Part shown: in pieces, positions 1-20,965 of the stretch
Position numbering within the stretch: position 1 is the first letter of the stretch
How the letters are laid out: each line of letters starts with the position of its first letter
Assembly (NCBI RefSeq): GCF_027172205.1
Contig: NC_070614.1
Coordinates: 41,283,001-41,347,000, forward strand
From: Podarcis raffonei
Taxonomy: Eukaryota > Chordata > Lepidosauria > Squamata > Lacertidae
DNA length: 64,000 nt
Direction: 5' to 3'
Notes under the pieces: generated by a model
Told to the model about the DNA's origin: nothing
What the model saw: only the letters and a program-made list of their open reading frames with translations
Databases searched by the model: none
Position numbers and translations under genes: made by a program

Positions 1-599
1 TTTCACCTGTCTAACCCTAACCATATCATTAAATTATTCACACTACATAATAATAATAATCTTGAAACAAATTCAAATTTCATGATGCCGCCGAAGTCAA
101 ACATAAAAACTCTAGCCTCAAGTTATCTCTCATTCTCCCAATTCATAAGACACCGAAGATACCTAGGTAAGTTCCTAGCCCTCGTGACTGTGCATAAAAT
201 CTTAGAAAGCTGGATGCAGCATCTTTTAAGAAGGCTGATATTCAGGAGATGAGATGATACCTGCAAGGATTTCTGCAATCAGCACCTCCCTACAGTTCAT
301 CATCAATGCCCTGTTAACTGTCCCAACAAACATTTCTAATGGTTCAAAACCCAAGATCTGCAAGTGCAGCAAACATGACTGAATTTATGTGACACGCATC
401 CAAACACATGCAGTGCCGCGTAGAGTACTGTATTTGTGTTCAAGGTTCCAGCCTGCCACCTATACCTTCTTTCAGAATATTCCACTGCATCCCACCCCTC
501 TCAAGTCACTCAATACTCTATGGTCAATGAGCTGGCTCGGTCCTTCACTCAGCTCCCCCCCCCCCCAAAGTTGCCACATTCAAAATCCTCAGAACTTAC
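1..599 (-). other. SETD1A: SETD1A intron 7 (partial)
   Basis: Noncoding sequence downstream of the exon 7 donor, cut by the window edge. I see no exon or recognisable repeat in it; there is a run of C at 546-556. Confidence 0.75.
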
Positions 600-9171
<8,572 letters not shown>

Positions 9172-9186
9172 TCTGACTCATTTACC

Positions 9187-12100
9187 CTAGAGCAGTAGAA
9201 ATGGAACCAGAGCATTAGATAATATGATTACTAATATGAGAAAGAGTTACAATAACAAAGGAGCCCACTCCTGGCCATTTCTGAAGTAGACATCTTTGAA
9301 CCCAGAATAGTCACCACCAGCAGATGCGCCTGTATATCCCAGAACTAGAAGAGGGTTTAATATTAAACCGCCTGAACAACTGTACCTCTTCTCCATAATC
9401 CATTTACTATCGCCAGGGCTATTACTGTATTGCACAAGCTCAGGGACTTGCACAAAGGTATTTGGCTGTCCATTTTACGCTTCCCTACAATGCTTCCGAG
9501 CACAATTCAAAGTGTTGGTGCTGACCTTTAAAGCCCTAAATGGCCTCAGTCCTGTATACCTGAAGGAGCATCTCCACCCACATTGTCCAGCCCAGACACT
9601 GAGGTCGAGCGCCAAGGGCCTTCTGCTGGTTCCCTCGCTGTGAGATTACAGGGAACCAGGCAGAGGGCCTTCTCGGTAGTGGCACCTGCCCTGTGGAATG
9701 CAACTATTTTATTTTTAAAAGACAACTGAAGGCGGCCCTGTTTAGGGAAATTTTTAATGTTTGATGCTGTACTGTTTTTAATATTTGGTCGGAAGCCACC
9801 CAGAGTGGCTGGGGAAACCCAGCCAGATGGGCGGGGTATAAATAATAAATTGTTGTTGTTGTTTATAAAACTTTTATTAAATTGGCCACTTTTGAAGAGG
9901 GATGAATTACATACATACTCAGAATTGGGCTTCCTGGATTTGAGATTTGCAGAGCTTTATTGCAGGGACTGTGAACCTGCTACAGTTCTGCAAGATCGCA
10001 TGGAACAAAAGCTGTGATATATAGTGCAGATTTTTTTAAAAAAAGCAAGCTTCTGTTCCTGTGATTATAAAGCATCCTTGTTGAGCTGTTTTAGATACCT
10101 GCTAAAAATATTTGTGTTTCAGCAATTTTACTTGGACATGTTAACAAGTTACATATACCTGTTTTTACATTTTCCTTTTAAATTTTGTTTTTAAATTTTA
10201 AACTTGATACAGATAACAGTTTTAAAATATTTCATTACACTGCTTAGGAATTCTTTGATTAAGTAGTTTATAAATCCTTCTAAAGCAATAGCAAAAATAC
10301 ACAATTATGAAGAAATGCTTGATAGCATGCAGGCAGTCCCTGCTCCAATCTTGGTGAGTTGTCTGAATAAGATTTTGAATTACTAAAATGAGACATTTTT
10401 AGCCTTGCTCCTCCCATGCCTAAAATATGAATAGTAGAATAAATTGTGCAAACTAAGAGAAATTATGTAACTTGTGCAACTGGAGCAAATTTGTAGCGGT
10501 ATAATGGCCACTGATTACAATTATCTGACAAATAATTTATAGGGGGACCAGAGTTTAGCTTTTCTTGGAGCAGATTTTTTTTTTAAGCACAGAGCATACA
10601 CGGGCCTAGTTTTAGAGTAGTTTAGAGTTGCCACACTGGTGGCAAACAGCTTTGCTAAAACAGGAGCAAAATTATAATAATTACCCTGTGCAAATTATTT
10701 TCACACATATGCCTCCTTTAATAATATACTCCCTGAATGCGCCATAACTGAAATAACTGAGGTTAATGCCTGAAAAGCATCACCTTGATAAATCTCTTGG
10801 TCTGACCTCAAAGTTATTTTTGCCCCTTTTACATATTTGAAAAATGTTAATTTAATACATTATCCTGCCCTTATTCATATTCAACCTCCTATCGAATATG
10901 AAGAATATAATTACCAGAACCACATGCCCTCTCTAAGTATAATGCAAATTTGAGAAGCCCAGCAATTTTAACCTTGCAACATGCTCATTGCATAAGAACA
11001 GAAATATAGATCTCCAAATAAGTGCAGCACAAAGGGAATGCATGAAAGCAAAAGGCAGGAATAAAATTGTACCTGTTGTGGATTATCTCGTCTGTGGTCA
11101 AGCTATTACAGCTGTGTGTTTTTTCTTCCTTCGCAATAAAGCCTGGTTGGAGTTGGTTCAGTCCATAATGTGAAACAAAACACTTGGGAAACTAGGAAGA
11201 AAGTACAAAAAGTGAATGTAAAAAAAAAGCAAATGATGGATACGGATTTGCATAATGAAACATTCTCAGGCAGTAGAATAAAAAGACTTCCTTGGAAGAC
11301 AGATGGCATGTTAGAATAGGGAATGCTGGGAATCAGGACTCCCAATTCTATCCCCTGGTGACATGTATTCCTCCTTACTTAAGAGGAAAAGTTACTTATG
11401 CTCACAAATTAAAAATTAACCAAAATTATGCAACAATGCATTACCCTAAAACTAAAATAAAGCAAGATGAAGCAATCTGAATTCAGATGCCTCCAGCTAT
11501 AGGAAGATTGCATGCTGTAAATTAAATTCTCAAAGTGGGATTACGAAATCCACAGCCCTCCTGTTCTGCTGGGGTCTACCCACAAAGTTTCCCCCCCTAT
11601 TCTTCAACTTTATCAATAATCATCTTCCTCCGCATATTCGGCTCCTCCCCATCAACAGATTTCCTGATAAAAAGGCTTGCCCTAAGAATTATTTTCCCCA
11701 TCTAAGTTTTTGTCATTCTGAGATGTTCTCTGTGCCTCACAGTCTTCACCTCTAATTTACTTTGCAGTTAAAACATTGCAAGGTTTACCTGTTGTCCCCC
11801 ATTTTGAGTACTCCTCCTCTATCCTCTAAAGGCCTTACCTCTAAGCTTTACAATTTATCACGACCTTTTTCAACTTCTCTCCAAGCCATCCTGAGTTAAT
11901 TGTTCCCATTTGTCTATGGGAGCGCTCTCTCTCTCTCTCCAGCCCCTAAATACATCCATCAGTTCTCCCATTCTCTCTGCCTATCTTCATCTTTCACAGA
12001 GTCATGCAGATATGGAAAATCTATTCCTCACAGACATCTCTGCAACATCGCCCATTTCTACCATCCAGCCAATCGGTGGAGATCTCCCTTCTCCCCCTTC

Positions 12101-12599
12101 CCCTCTTCAAACCCTGTCAGATCATCCTTCCCTTTCAACCTCACCCTCCATGGACCGTTTCACTCTGCCTTGCTGCTAATGGGACCCCTCAAAACAATTT
12201 GATTCTCTCTCACACACCCCCCAAAAAAACCACCCCTCGTCAAATGCTCTCCTGCCCCTCAAAATGCCCCTTTCCCTATAGGAATTTTCTATTCTGTAGC
12301 ATCGGATGCCACCCAAAGGGCCCTTCTTTCCACACCACGCCTCCTCCCGTTGTTTTGGGGAGGCTCGTTTCGCTTCCTAAATGCATGCCTCCAGCGGGGG
12401 CGGGGGAGAAAACTTCAGCACCCTCAGTCAGACACCCCCACCCCTTACCCCCACCCCCTGCCAATACCCCCTGGGCGCCCAGCCTGGTCAGCTGGAGGAG
12501 GGAGAGGAGGAGAGGCCTTCCTCCCAGGACCCCCTTCTCAAAAAGGCCTCTCCCACCTCCTCCCCCCCCCAAAAATACAACACCCATAGTGCCTGATGC
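9187..12599 (-). other. SETD1A: SETD1A intron 1 (inferred)
   Basis: Sequence between exon 2 and the CpG island. It contains an L2 3' end at 9488-9862 and otherwise AT-rich DNA (9.9-11.5 kb) without exons I can support. The upstream end is uncertain because exon 1 is not defined. Confidence 0.55.
9488..9862 (+). mobile_element. L2-type LINE 3' end
   Basis: The translated pattern FKVLVLTFKALNGLSPVYLKE, then the conserved 3' tail CCAGATGGGCGGGGTATAAA followed by a (TTG)n end. It is a 5'-truncated copy. Related copies are at 16.2, 30.1 and 51.6 kb. Confidence 0.8.
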
Positions 12600-13330
12600 C
12601 TCCCCACACAGACTGCCCCCCCAAACCCCTCTCTTCAGTTACAACCCCATCTGCCCTTTTGGGGGGGGTCCTCCCCTCCCTTCAGGTGCCCCGGCCCCGC
12701 CCACCCAAGGCGCCCTCCTGCGCCCTCCCCTCCCGCGCGAGGCCTTCTCCTCCCCCGCCCCCCCACAACGCACCCGTCACTCGCGCGCGTTCTCCTCCCT
12801 CCCCCCCCCGCCCCTCACCAGCGGAGGGGCTCGCGCGCTCCCCTCTCCGCCTCCCGCTCGCTCGCGTCACCTGCTCCTACCCGCTCCTCCTCCTCCTCCC
12901 TTCTCTCAGGGGGCGCACGCGCGGCGACGGCGGCCCCCCCTCCTCCTCCTCCTCCTCCCTTCGTCCGGCCTCTCGCGCTCGTTCGCGCGCTGCCTCCCTC
13001 TCCCCCCGCGCGAGCGAGCGAGCTCTCTCTTCTTCTCCCTCGCGCTCTCTCTCGGCGTCTCGTGCTGCTCCGCCGCTATTCTCGCCTCGCGACCTGTGAA
13101 GGGAGGACAAGGGGGGGGGGAAAGAAAAGAGGGAAGGGGAAAAGGGTGACAACCCTCTGCCGCTGCCGACAGGGACCAGGGGGCGGGGCCAGAGCGCTCG
13201 GGCGAGACTCTCGGGCGAGGCTCTCGCGAGAACTGCTGCTCCTCTCCTCACCACCACCGCCCCCCTCCCTCCTCTCTATGGAGACGGTTTTGCCGGCTCT
13301 CCGGCTTCGTCGTCGTTGTGTTGTTGTTTT
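12600..13330 (-). promoter_or_regulatory. SETD1A: CpG island, presumed SETD1A promoter and noncoding exon 1
   Basis: Very GC- and CpG-rich, in sharp contrast to both flanks. It contains a GC box (GGGCGGGGCC, 13181-13190), the palindrome TCTCGCGAGA at 13222-13231 and strings of CGCG. Possible exon 1 donors on the minus strand are CTG|GTGAGG (exon end 12819) and CAG|GTGACG (exon end 12871). I cannot choose the start site or donor from sequence alone. It lies upstream of the SETD1A start-codon exon, which needs a noncoding first exon. Confidence 0.75.
13222..13231. promoter_or_regulatory. TCTCGCGAGA element (BANP-type CGCG motif)
   Basis: An exact 10-bp palindrome in the SETD1A CpG island. TCTCGCGAGA is the established motif at CpG-island promoters bound by BANP (earlier attributed to ZBTB33/Kaiso). 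The sequence match is exact; occupancy is inference. Confidence 0.65.
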
Positions 13331-15876
13331 TTCTGATCTGCGCTTTCGACACTGGGCTGTGAGAGGGGAGGGAAAGGCAATCCACCGTTCACAGGGTCAC
13401 GCATTTCACTTCGTTTTCCAGTGCTTCCGCAGAACATTAGGTTGGTTGGTTTTTGTTTTTTAAAACTCTTCTCCGGGTTTTTTTTTGTGTGTGTGTGTTT
13501 TCTGCGAACGTAGGATGGTGGCGAATCGTTCAATTCGAAATGACAACTAGACTTAAAAGATGGGGAGGGCGAAAATCTAGCCCTCGATTCTTTCCTCGCA
13601 CATTCGCTGCTGGACCAACCAAATAAAACGAATTACGCTTATATGGTGGGTGCTTAGCACAGGTTAGGTACCGTGGGATAGAGAAGATCGCTCCGCTGAT
13701 GAGAGTTTGCAAGGCGCCCAGACGACCAAAAAAAGGTGGCACCGACGAATCTGCGGGAGCGAAATCTAAAGTTGTAACGGAATGGCAAACTTAGAAATGC
13801 GCGTGACGCTTTCGCGACAAAGAGCGAAATCGCTGCTGTTTAACCCATTTAGCAATTGCAATGAAGGTAACGGGGGTTAGCCCAGAAATTCTGAGTCTGC
13901 GCTGTCATTCGGAAAAGGCCCATGTAAATAATTCGGCCCGAATCTACCGAATTGAAATCGCAGCTACCCCAAAAGGTGGTACTGAGCTAACCAGAGTCGA
14001 CTTCGATACTTTCGTCCGAAAACGAAATTGTAAAGTCTCTTAGCAAAACACCGTCAGAAAAGCCAGTAAGAGAGATAACTATTCCTCGCATTAATATTCG
14101 GTTATTTATTTATTTTTAAATACTGGTATGATAGTGTTGAATCTGCTTGGGCAAAGAAAAGAAAGTTTTTTAAAAATAAAAAGCAATGTTTTCAATTCAG
14201 GTAATTTTGACACTTTGCAAAATATTTGTTAGAATAGGTGGTGACCATTTTTATTTTTAAGTAGCAGCAAAGGACAGTCCTGTTGCATGTCAAGGATCAA
14301 AGGTTTACAATACTCTTCTCTCCTCCGCACCAAGAAATTGCTCCTGAATTCAAAATATAAATACAGTATGTGACACCTCGATTGTACATATGCATGCACA
14401 CACACAGTTGATTTTCATTTAGGCTTGCTACATAATGAAGAAACATACGTTTTGATTTTGTCCCTAAATATAAGTATATTTAAAGCCTCTCAGCAATACT
14501 TAGCTCAGTTGTTTTCTAGTTCCCTTTTACTCTGCTTTATAGTGTGGTGAAAGACTGGAGAGAGGAGATTCCTCCGGTTTTGGATAACTGAGCCCTTTCT
14601 TCCATTTTCATATTTTGCAATATTTGAAAATTTCCAGGTGTAAATGTTGGTGAAAACTGTTATTTAAACAAAAACCTAATATTCTAAATTTTGGGATGGA
14701 AAATCCCAAATTATTCTGAGATCCACATGATTTGCCATATCTGGTGATAATATGCTGATGTCTGGCAATGTTCAGATATTTAGGTAACATCGCTCCCGCC
14801 CCCAGTGATTCAGACTTACCCATCCGCTTCCTTTCAATGTATTTGAATGATTTATCTTCCCATTTTTTTTGATGGTGGGTAGAATTTTGGCTTATCATCA
14901 TGTATGCAATGAGTCTGAATACCTTTGGGAAATGATGTGACATTTCTTGGCTGGGCCAACATCTGTCAAGCCAGGGCCAAGCCAATGACACAGGATATTT
15001 TAATTTAATTTTGTAAACAGAGTATTTTGCATTTATAGTATTTCCTCCCTTCCCCCCCCCAAAAAATGTTGTTTTTTTAAACCCATCCTAAGCCCATAAG
15101 AACAGAGAATAGAAGCTGAAATAATAAAAGAAATAAGAGTCACTGATACAGCAGACTTAAGTGTCTGCTTCAACCTCTTCTGTCTTAAAAAGCAAGCTAC
15201 AAATGAACTTGACCATGCCAATTCAATTTCCATATGTGTTTGAAACTCCCAAACTGAGAAAGAATTGTGTATTTATTTGTTTTTGCTTTTTTAAAAAAAT
15301 GTTTCCAGAGTCTTATAACTAAAGGCAGACACCCTATTTCGGTCAAAGGATTCCTTTCCCCCTTTTGAAAGCAGTACAGTATTGAGATGTGGGCAGGACG
15401 GGGTTAAAGGAGAAGTGTGTGCTACTCATTTTGCTTTCCACCAGAGGGCACCACATGTTCAGGTCTAAAAATTTAACCTCTGGCTGATCTCTACAAATAC
15501 ATAGGCAGGAACAAGAGGATTAGTGGCAGATTGATTTTGACCCCTGTACCTTTCCACAAAGGTGGTGTGGCTATAACTCCATTGCAGAGCACATGGTTTG
15601 CATGTGTAAGGTCCCAGAATCTATCCCTGGCAACTCCTGATTCCTATGTGCCTCTCAGTGTGAACCAGATCAACCTGGTACCTTCCAGGTACTGTTTTCA
15701 GACTATAATTCCCATCATCCTTGACAATTGGCCGCAATGGCCGAGGCTGAGGAGAGTGATATGCCCAAAGTATCTTGAGGGCCAGGGGTTGACAGCCTCT
15801 GCTTATAGCTACTGCACAATCTGCACATGTCTGAAACCATTTTTCAATGGCAAGAGTCAGTATCTAGGTAAGGGGT

Positions 15877-15955
15877 AGCAAACATGGCACCCATCAGATG
15901 TAATTGAACTACATGGGCCATGGATGCTGGGAATTGTAGTCCACATTGGAAGAGC
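15877..15955. mobile_element. Palindromic MITE fragment
   Basis: GGTAGCAAACATGGCACCC, then GGGAATTGTAGTCCA at 15931-15945: one arm of the same short palindromic family found at 17.7 and 38.1 kb. Confidence 0.5.
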
Positions 15956-16195
15956 ACCAGATCAGCCACACCCCTTCTGACGCTTATTAGCCAGAACGTC
16001 CGTTTGCCCACACCCAAAGGTTGCAACTGCAGCAAAGGAGCGTGTTTGCAGGCTTTGTTGAATGTCATTTTCCTCTCCCTAAGGAGTAACCACAGCAAAT
16101 CCTAACGCACCCAGAGTTAAGAAGGCTGGGGAGACTGTGCTCTCCCCCCCCCCCCCGCCCAGTTGTCAGTTGTTCCTCACCACTGTCAATGGTGT

Positions 16196-16370
16196 TTGGT
16201 GTTGCGGAACAACCTCCCTTCAGATGTCAGGGAGATAAAGAACTACATAACTTTTAGAAAACACCTGAAGGCAGTCCTGTATCAGGAAGTTTTTAAAGTT
16301 TGATGTTTTGTTATGAAGCTGACCCAGCCAGATGGGTGGGGTATAAGTAATTAATCATCATCATCATTGA
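16196..16370 (+). mobile_element. L2-type LINE 3' end
   Basis: Shares CAGATGTCAGGGAGATAAAG, the ACACCTGAAGGCAGTCCTGT segment and the CAGATGGGTGGGGTATAAG tail with the copies at 9.5 and 30.1 kb, then ends in (ATC)n. 5'-truncated. Confidence 0.75.
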
Positions 16371-16536
16371 CGTTCACTGTCCCAGGATAATGCAGTGAAG
16401 ATTCTGGGATGGGTGTTTACTTAGGCCTGATGCCCCTCTGGCTACATCCACACACGTGAAAGTGTGTACTTTGGAACCTGCATGGAAGCCCAAAGCTTGC
16501 CTAGTTTTCTCTTCCAAACCTTGGAGGGTACATAAA

Positions 16537-16538
<2 letters not shown>

Positions 16539-16579
<41 letters not shown>
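16539..16579. repeat. (GT)n microsatellite
   Basis: Perfect run of about 20 GT units. Confidence 0.97.
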
Positions 16580-16582
<3 letters not shown>

Positions 16583-17090
16583 CCCAGCCATCCTGTGTTC
16601 TTGCTCCCATCCAGCCTGGAACATTAATGAGACTCTGTCTCAGCCCACTGCTGCTTTTGACCTTCTCTCTCTGTTTCTCAGGCCTTCTTGGCTTCTTCCC
16701 AGCTGGGACCAGGAGTATTCCCAGACAGCGTAAACATTTCACCAACCTGGGAGCACAGCCAGGGTTCTAAAGGGATTATATATATAGTTCAGCTCTTGTC
16801 CAGAAGGGAGGGAACGGGAGGGCCTTGCGAGATCAAGAGTTGTCAAAGCCCAGGGGTGAGGGGTGGGGGGTGGGAGAGACAAATGTTCCAAAACAAGGAA
16901 CGGAATGAGGAGAGGCAAAAGAGAGCCAGCTGTGGAAGCATTTCTGCAGCTTGAAAAGGCACACCAATCCCCAGAGTGGTTTAACAAACAAGCCTTCCTT
17001 TCCAAGGGAACTCTGGGAATTCTAGTTCTGAGAAAGGAACAGGAGTCTCCTAACAACTCTCCACAGCCACAAACTACAGTTTCCATGATA

Positions 17091-17331
17091 CAGTGGTACC
17101 TCAGTTTACGAACTTAATCCATTCCGGAAGTCTGTTCTTAAACCAAAACTGTTCTTAAACTGAGGCGCGCTTTCCCTAATGAGGACTCCCATCGCCAGTG
17201 CCCTTCCACCATTCGGATTTTGTTCTTAGACTGAGGTAAAGTTCTCAAACCAAGACACTATGTCCGATTTTGCAGACTTTGTAAACCAAATCGTTCCTAA
17301 ACCGGACTGTTCTTAAACCGAGGTACCACTG
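17091..17331. mobile_element. Tigger-like MITE (TcMar type)
   Basis: Ends CAGTGGTACCTCAG / CGAGGTACCACTG are inverted and flanked by TA on both sides. 241 bp, no coding capacity. Confidence 0.8.
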
Positions 17332-17394
17332 TACTTTGGGGGAAGCCATGACTGTTAAAAGTGACCTAAAGGCGCTTGACATGTCTGGTGTGTC

Positions 17395-17570
17395 TGTGTC
17401 CTCAGGGCAGGACTAGGGATGCCCAGGTTTAAATCCCCTCCTTGGATGATTTTGGGCCACTCTTGGCCTAACTCACTTCGCAGGGTTGTTGTGAGGATAA
17501 AAGAACCATAGACACTGCCCTGAGTTAGCTCCTTGGAAGAAAGGGCAGAATATAAATGCAATAATAAATG
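17395..17570 (+). mobile_element. Sauria SINE, 5'-truncated
   Basis: Contains GGTTTAAATCCCCTCC, GGTTGTTGTGAGGATAAAAG and the end CTTGGAAGAAAGGGCAGAAT ATAAATG, the order of a Sauria-type tRNA-derived SINE. Confidence 0.7.
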
Positions 17571-17639
17571 TATGCTCTTGCAATCATTTCAAGTACTTAG
17601 GTTTTTGGGAACAGTTACTTTCTAGTAGATGGGGAACCT

Positions 17640-17698
17640 AAGGGCAGCTCTGCTGGTTCAGGCCAGAGGCCCATCTCACTCAGCACCGTAATCACATT
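17640..17698 (+). mobile_element. LINE fragment (CR1/L2-like)
   Basis: CTGGTTCAGGCCAGAGGCCC and CATCTCACTCAGCACC resemble a dispersed LINE also seen at 53.6 and 59.5 kb. Short and diverged. Confidence 0.4.
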
Positions 17699-17706
17699 GT
17701 CTACGA

Positions 17707-17844
17707 CAGCCTTTCTCAACCTGTGGGTCCCCAGATATTGTTGGACTACAACTCCCATCACCCCTAGCTAGCAAGGCCAGAGTTCAGGGATGATGGGAAT
17801 TGTAGTCCAACAACATCTGGGGGCCCATAGGTTGAGAACCGCTG
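17707..17844. mobile_element. Palindromic hAT-like MITE with 8-bp TSD
   Basis: 138 bp. Ends CAGCCTTTCTCAACCTGTGGG and CCCATAGGTTGAGAACCGCTG are inverted, and the whole element is nearly self-complementary (ACTACAACTCCCATCA at left, GGGAATTGTAGTCC at right). Flanks GTCTACGA / GCCTACGA agree at 7 of 8 bases, as expected for hAT insertion. Confidence 0.85.
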
Positions 17845-17879
17845 GCCTACGAGAAGATTGCAAGCAAAACCTGAGCTCA

Positions 17880-18075
17880 ATAGCAACCCTCCCCATCTAG
17901 TTCACCCCCCTGCAATGCAAGAATCTTAACACAGTCGCCCATCCAATCTGAAACCATACTGGCTCCAGCAGCAAAGCCCATCATTCGCCTCTGGAAAGTA
18001 CTTCCTGTTGCCTCTGCTGAACCTCCACAAATATTCACCTTTGCTAGGTCACCCTAGGTTCTCAGACTCTGGAGA
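17880..18075 (-). mobile_element. Degenerate CR1 LINE 3' piece
   Basis: CATCTAGTTCACCCCCCTGC then a stretch resembling the reverse complement of the CR1 C-terminal coding region. Heavily diverged. Confidence 0.45.
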
Positions 18076-18999
18076 GAGAGGGAGAATATCTTTTGTCCAT
18101 CCATGCAACTGCGGCTTCCTCTGAGACACCATCAAGATATGCAGAGGTCCTCAAATCAGTTCCCTACATCCTGTGTTAGATCGGGTGACAGACCGCCAGT
18201 GCTCAGCTGCTGGGGAGGTGTTTGGATTGGCAGAATCTCTTGCAGGAGACACAAGGCTATATACACTCAAATGAGCCTCATGAGACCTGTGGGATACTAG
18301 ACTGGCAGGGTAAATGCCAATTCCATGCTTGCAGTCTGCAGTAGTGCAAGTCCATTCTGTCAGCTCCACATTCTGCCACCTAATTCTGCTGTTCTGTACA
18401 GATCTGGAGTGATTTCTGTAGAAGAGAGTCAAAACGTTAAGAGAAAGGAGAAGTGGGCTGGAACGGCAATGGCAGGAAACGTGGGGAAACATTAACAGAT
18501 CGGGACATTTTTTAAAAAAACAAAACCGCACAGCATTACACAGCACTTTGAGCAAATAAAAGAAGAAGAAGAGAGAACTTAGGTTCAAAAAAATAAATGG
18601 AAAGTCAGACAACCACTGGTTAGCTTAACACATACTTCAAGAAGGCAGCTGAGAGAGAGGAAACCATATAGCGGTATTTTAAAATTTTGTTGATTTCTTA
18701 AGAACAACGGGTTGCACACATGCAGTAGGTAAATATTTAGATATGCAAGTATCTGAATTGCACACAGCTCCTGATCAGATATGATTAGACCTGTTTTGAG
18801 CATAATGCTAGCATTCACTATGCCAAACAGAAAACTGGTCCAAAAACCATTTGAGCAAATACACAATTGGATAACAAACTCTAAAAACAGAGTCCAGAAC
18901 CTGCTCCGAGCAAAACTCGGCAGGGAGCATTCCTACCACGGGTGTGCTTGCACCTACCGTAAGAACAACAGTTGTTCGTTGCAAGTAGTAATTTTAGTA

Positions 19000-19220
19000 C
19001 AGTGGTACCTCGGGTTAAATGCTTAATTCGTTCCGGAGGTCCGTTCTTAACCTGAAACTGTTCTTAACCTGAAGCACCACTTTAGCTAATGGGGCTTCCC
19101 GCTGCCGCCACCACGCCGCGATTTCTGTTCTCATCCTGAAGCAAAGTTCTTCATCCGAGGTCCTATTTCTGGGTTAGCGGAGCCTGTAACCTGAAGCGTA
19201 TGTAATCCGAGATACCACTG
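19000..19220. mobile_element. Tigger-like MITE
   Basis: Ends CAGTGGTACCTCGG / CGAGATACCACTG; close relative of the element at 38734-38959. TA precedes it; the right flank is TG, so the duplication is degraded. Confidence 0.8.
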
Positions 19221-19984
19221 TGCTACTCAACTTTGAGTAGCACCAACAGTGCTGAACAAGCATTTTATGCCTCCAACTAGTGGCTGTTTTGTGAGTAGAA
19301 GTGTCACTGAAGTTGAACATTAAGTTGGTATCTCAGCTCAACAGAGCCATTGGGCCAACTTGCCAGGCAAATGCTCCCACAGGTAACAAAAATCCCTGCA
19401 TATAGGCCAGGCTGAAGGCTAGGTTGGGAAATCCCTTTCTGTCTTAGCTTTCAACCTGCAGGGTTATGTTCTTGTATATATGTTACTTTAGGGGAAAGAA
19501 TATTTACACATTTCTGCCTTCTGAAACAGTACATATATGGTGCCGAAGAGCAGCTTGAAATAAATGTTGCACACTTCCTTAGAAGAACAAAACACACACA
19601 CATATATACAAATGAAGAAAATTAAAAATGGCCAATTGTAGCTCACAATCTATAGTTCCCATAAAGTTAACTTGGACAACTTTTGCTTTCCCCCCCCCCC
19701 ATAAAAAAGATTTATTTTTCATTTTAAAAATATACAGAATAAAAAGTGCCAGAAATTGGTCTCCCTTGCTCCACCAAGGAGAGAGCAGAACAGAAATACA
19801 TGGTCAAGTGCAGACTGAGACATACAGAGTGTTCTGTCCCCATGTGTGAACCCCCCCCAGCCTCATGTGGCTAAGTATGCAAATTAAACAATTGCTCCTT
19901 ATAGGGAAAACAGTGCTTAAAAGCCAATGTCTGTCTTGAGGCATACAAGCTACTGAACTGGTGTGGCTCATAGGAAGCTTTTAA

Positions 19985-20085
19985 CACCGGCCATGGTTAT
20001 TGGGACTCCAATTCCCATCATTTCCTGACCATTAGGCATGTTGGCTGGGGCTGATGGGAGCTGGAGTCTAAGAAAGAGGGTACCG
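19985..20085. mobile_element. Palindromic MITE remnant
   Basis: GGGACTCCAATTCCCATCAT followed by GGGCTGATGGGAGCTGGAGTC, the two diverged arms of the short palindromic family. Confidence 0.5.
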
Positions 20086-20940
20086 CATTGGCCAGCCAGG
20101 GTTTATACAGTCTGTCCGTCCCCCCAAATAGCCTATTACTAACACTCGTTACTGTGCTGAATATTAGGCATTTCTGATTAGGCAAGTCTCTCCAGACATG
20201 TAGTAATATTGGCATGTGTTTTAATCTGCTTTTTAGCTTCCTGTTAATTGCTTATTATTTTTGAATGCTTTAATAGTCGTTTTTAACTGCTGTTCGCTAA
20301 TAATGTTTTATTCTTTCTCGCAAACTGCTTTGAGGTCTTATTACAGTCAAGCGGTGTATAAGCCTTGTAAAATAAATACATAAATAAAATAAACATTGTG
20401 CGCCAGGAAATGATCAGCAACATCCTGGACTTCCATCAGTCCTTTTCTCCTTTGCTAAGTCATCAGCGACAACTTTAGCGGCTCACTAGAAATGCGAATC
20501 AGCTTTTAACTAGGGAGGTGTGCCCCCACCCTCGCACCCAAAAGGCATTTTATTAAGCAAATAAAGCATCTGCAACGGTGAGTAGAGAACACAGGAGGAA
20601 AGGATGTTTTAAAAAGTCCTCCTTTGCCCATTCAAAAACTCTTGACTCTCCCCCACTCACAAAAGCTACTTTTCCTGTAGGTCCCTGTATCTCTCTTTAA
20701 GTCATTGCAAGGGGAGGGGAGCAGATGGCAGGAAGACTGATTTTGAGCAGATGAACATCTGAGGAGGAAACAGCAGTTCCTTAGCTCAACCAGAAGCAAC
20801 TTGCAGCTGCTTTACTTCCTTGTTTGCTTTTAAGAATGCATATCAGGCGATGTCTCGCTTTAAATATCCCGCCTAATCTAGTGCAGGGTTATCGGACCTC
20901 ATTGGGCCTGGGATTGTTAAGAAAATGTCATGGGTGCTAA

Positions 20941-20965
20941 ATACACACACACACACACACACACA
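20941..20965. repeat. (AC)n microsatellite
   Basis: About 12 AC units. Confidence 0.95.

Noticed and set aside
10-24. Two CCTAA units resembling telomere repeat
   Set aside because: Only two short units; expected by chance.
12004-13149. Long plus-strand open frame (381 codons) over the SETD1A CpG island
   Set aside because: Pro/Arg-rich translation of GC-rich promoter DNA, no domain, and it runs against the SETD1A promoter; an expected artefact of few stop codons.
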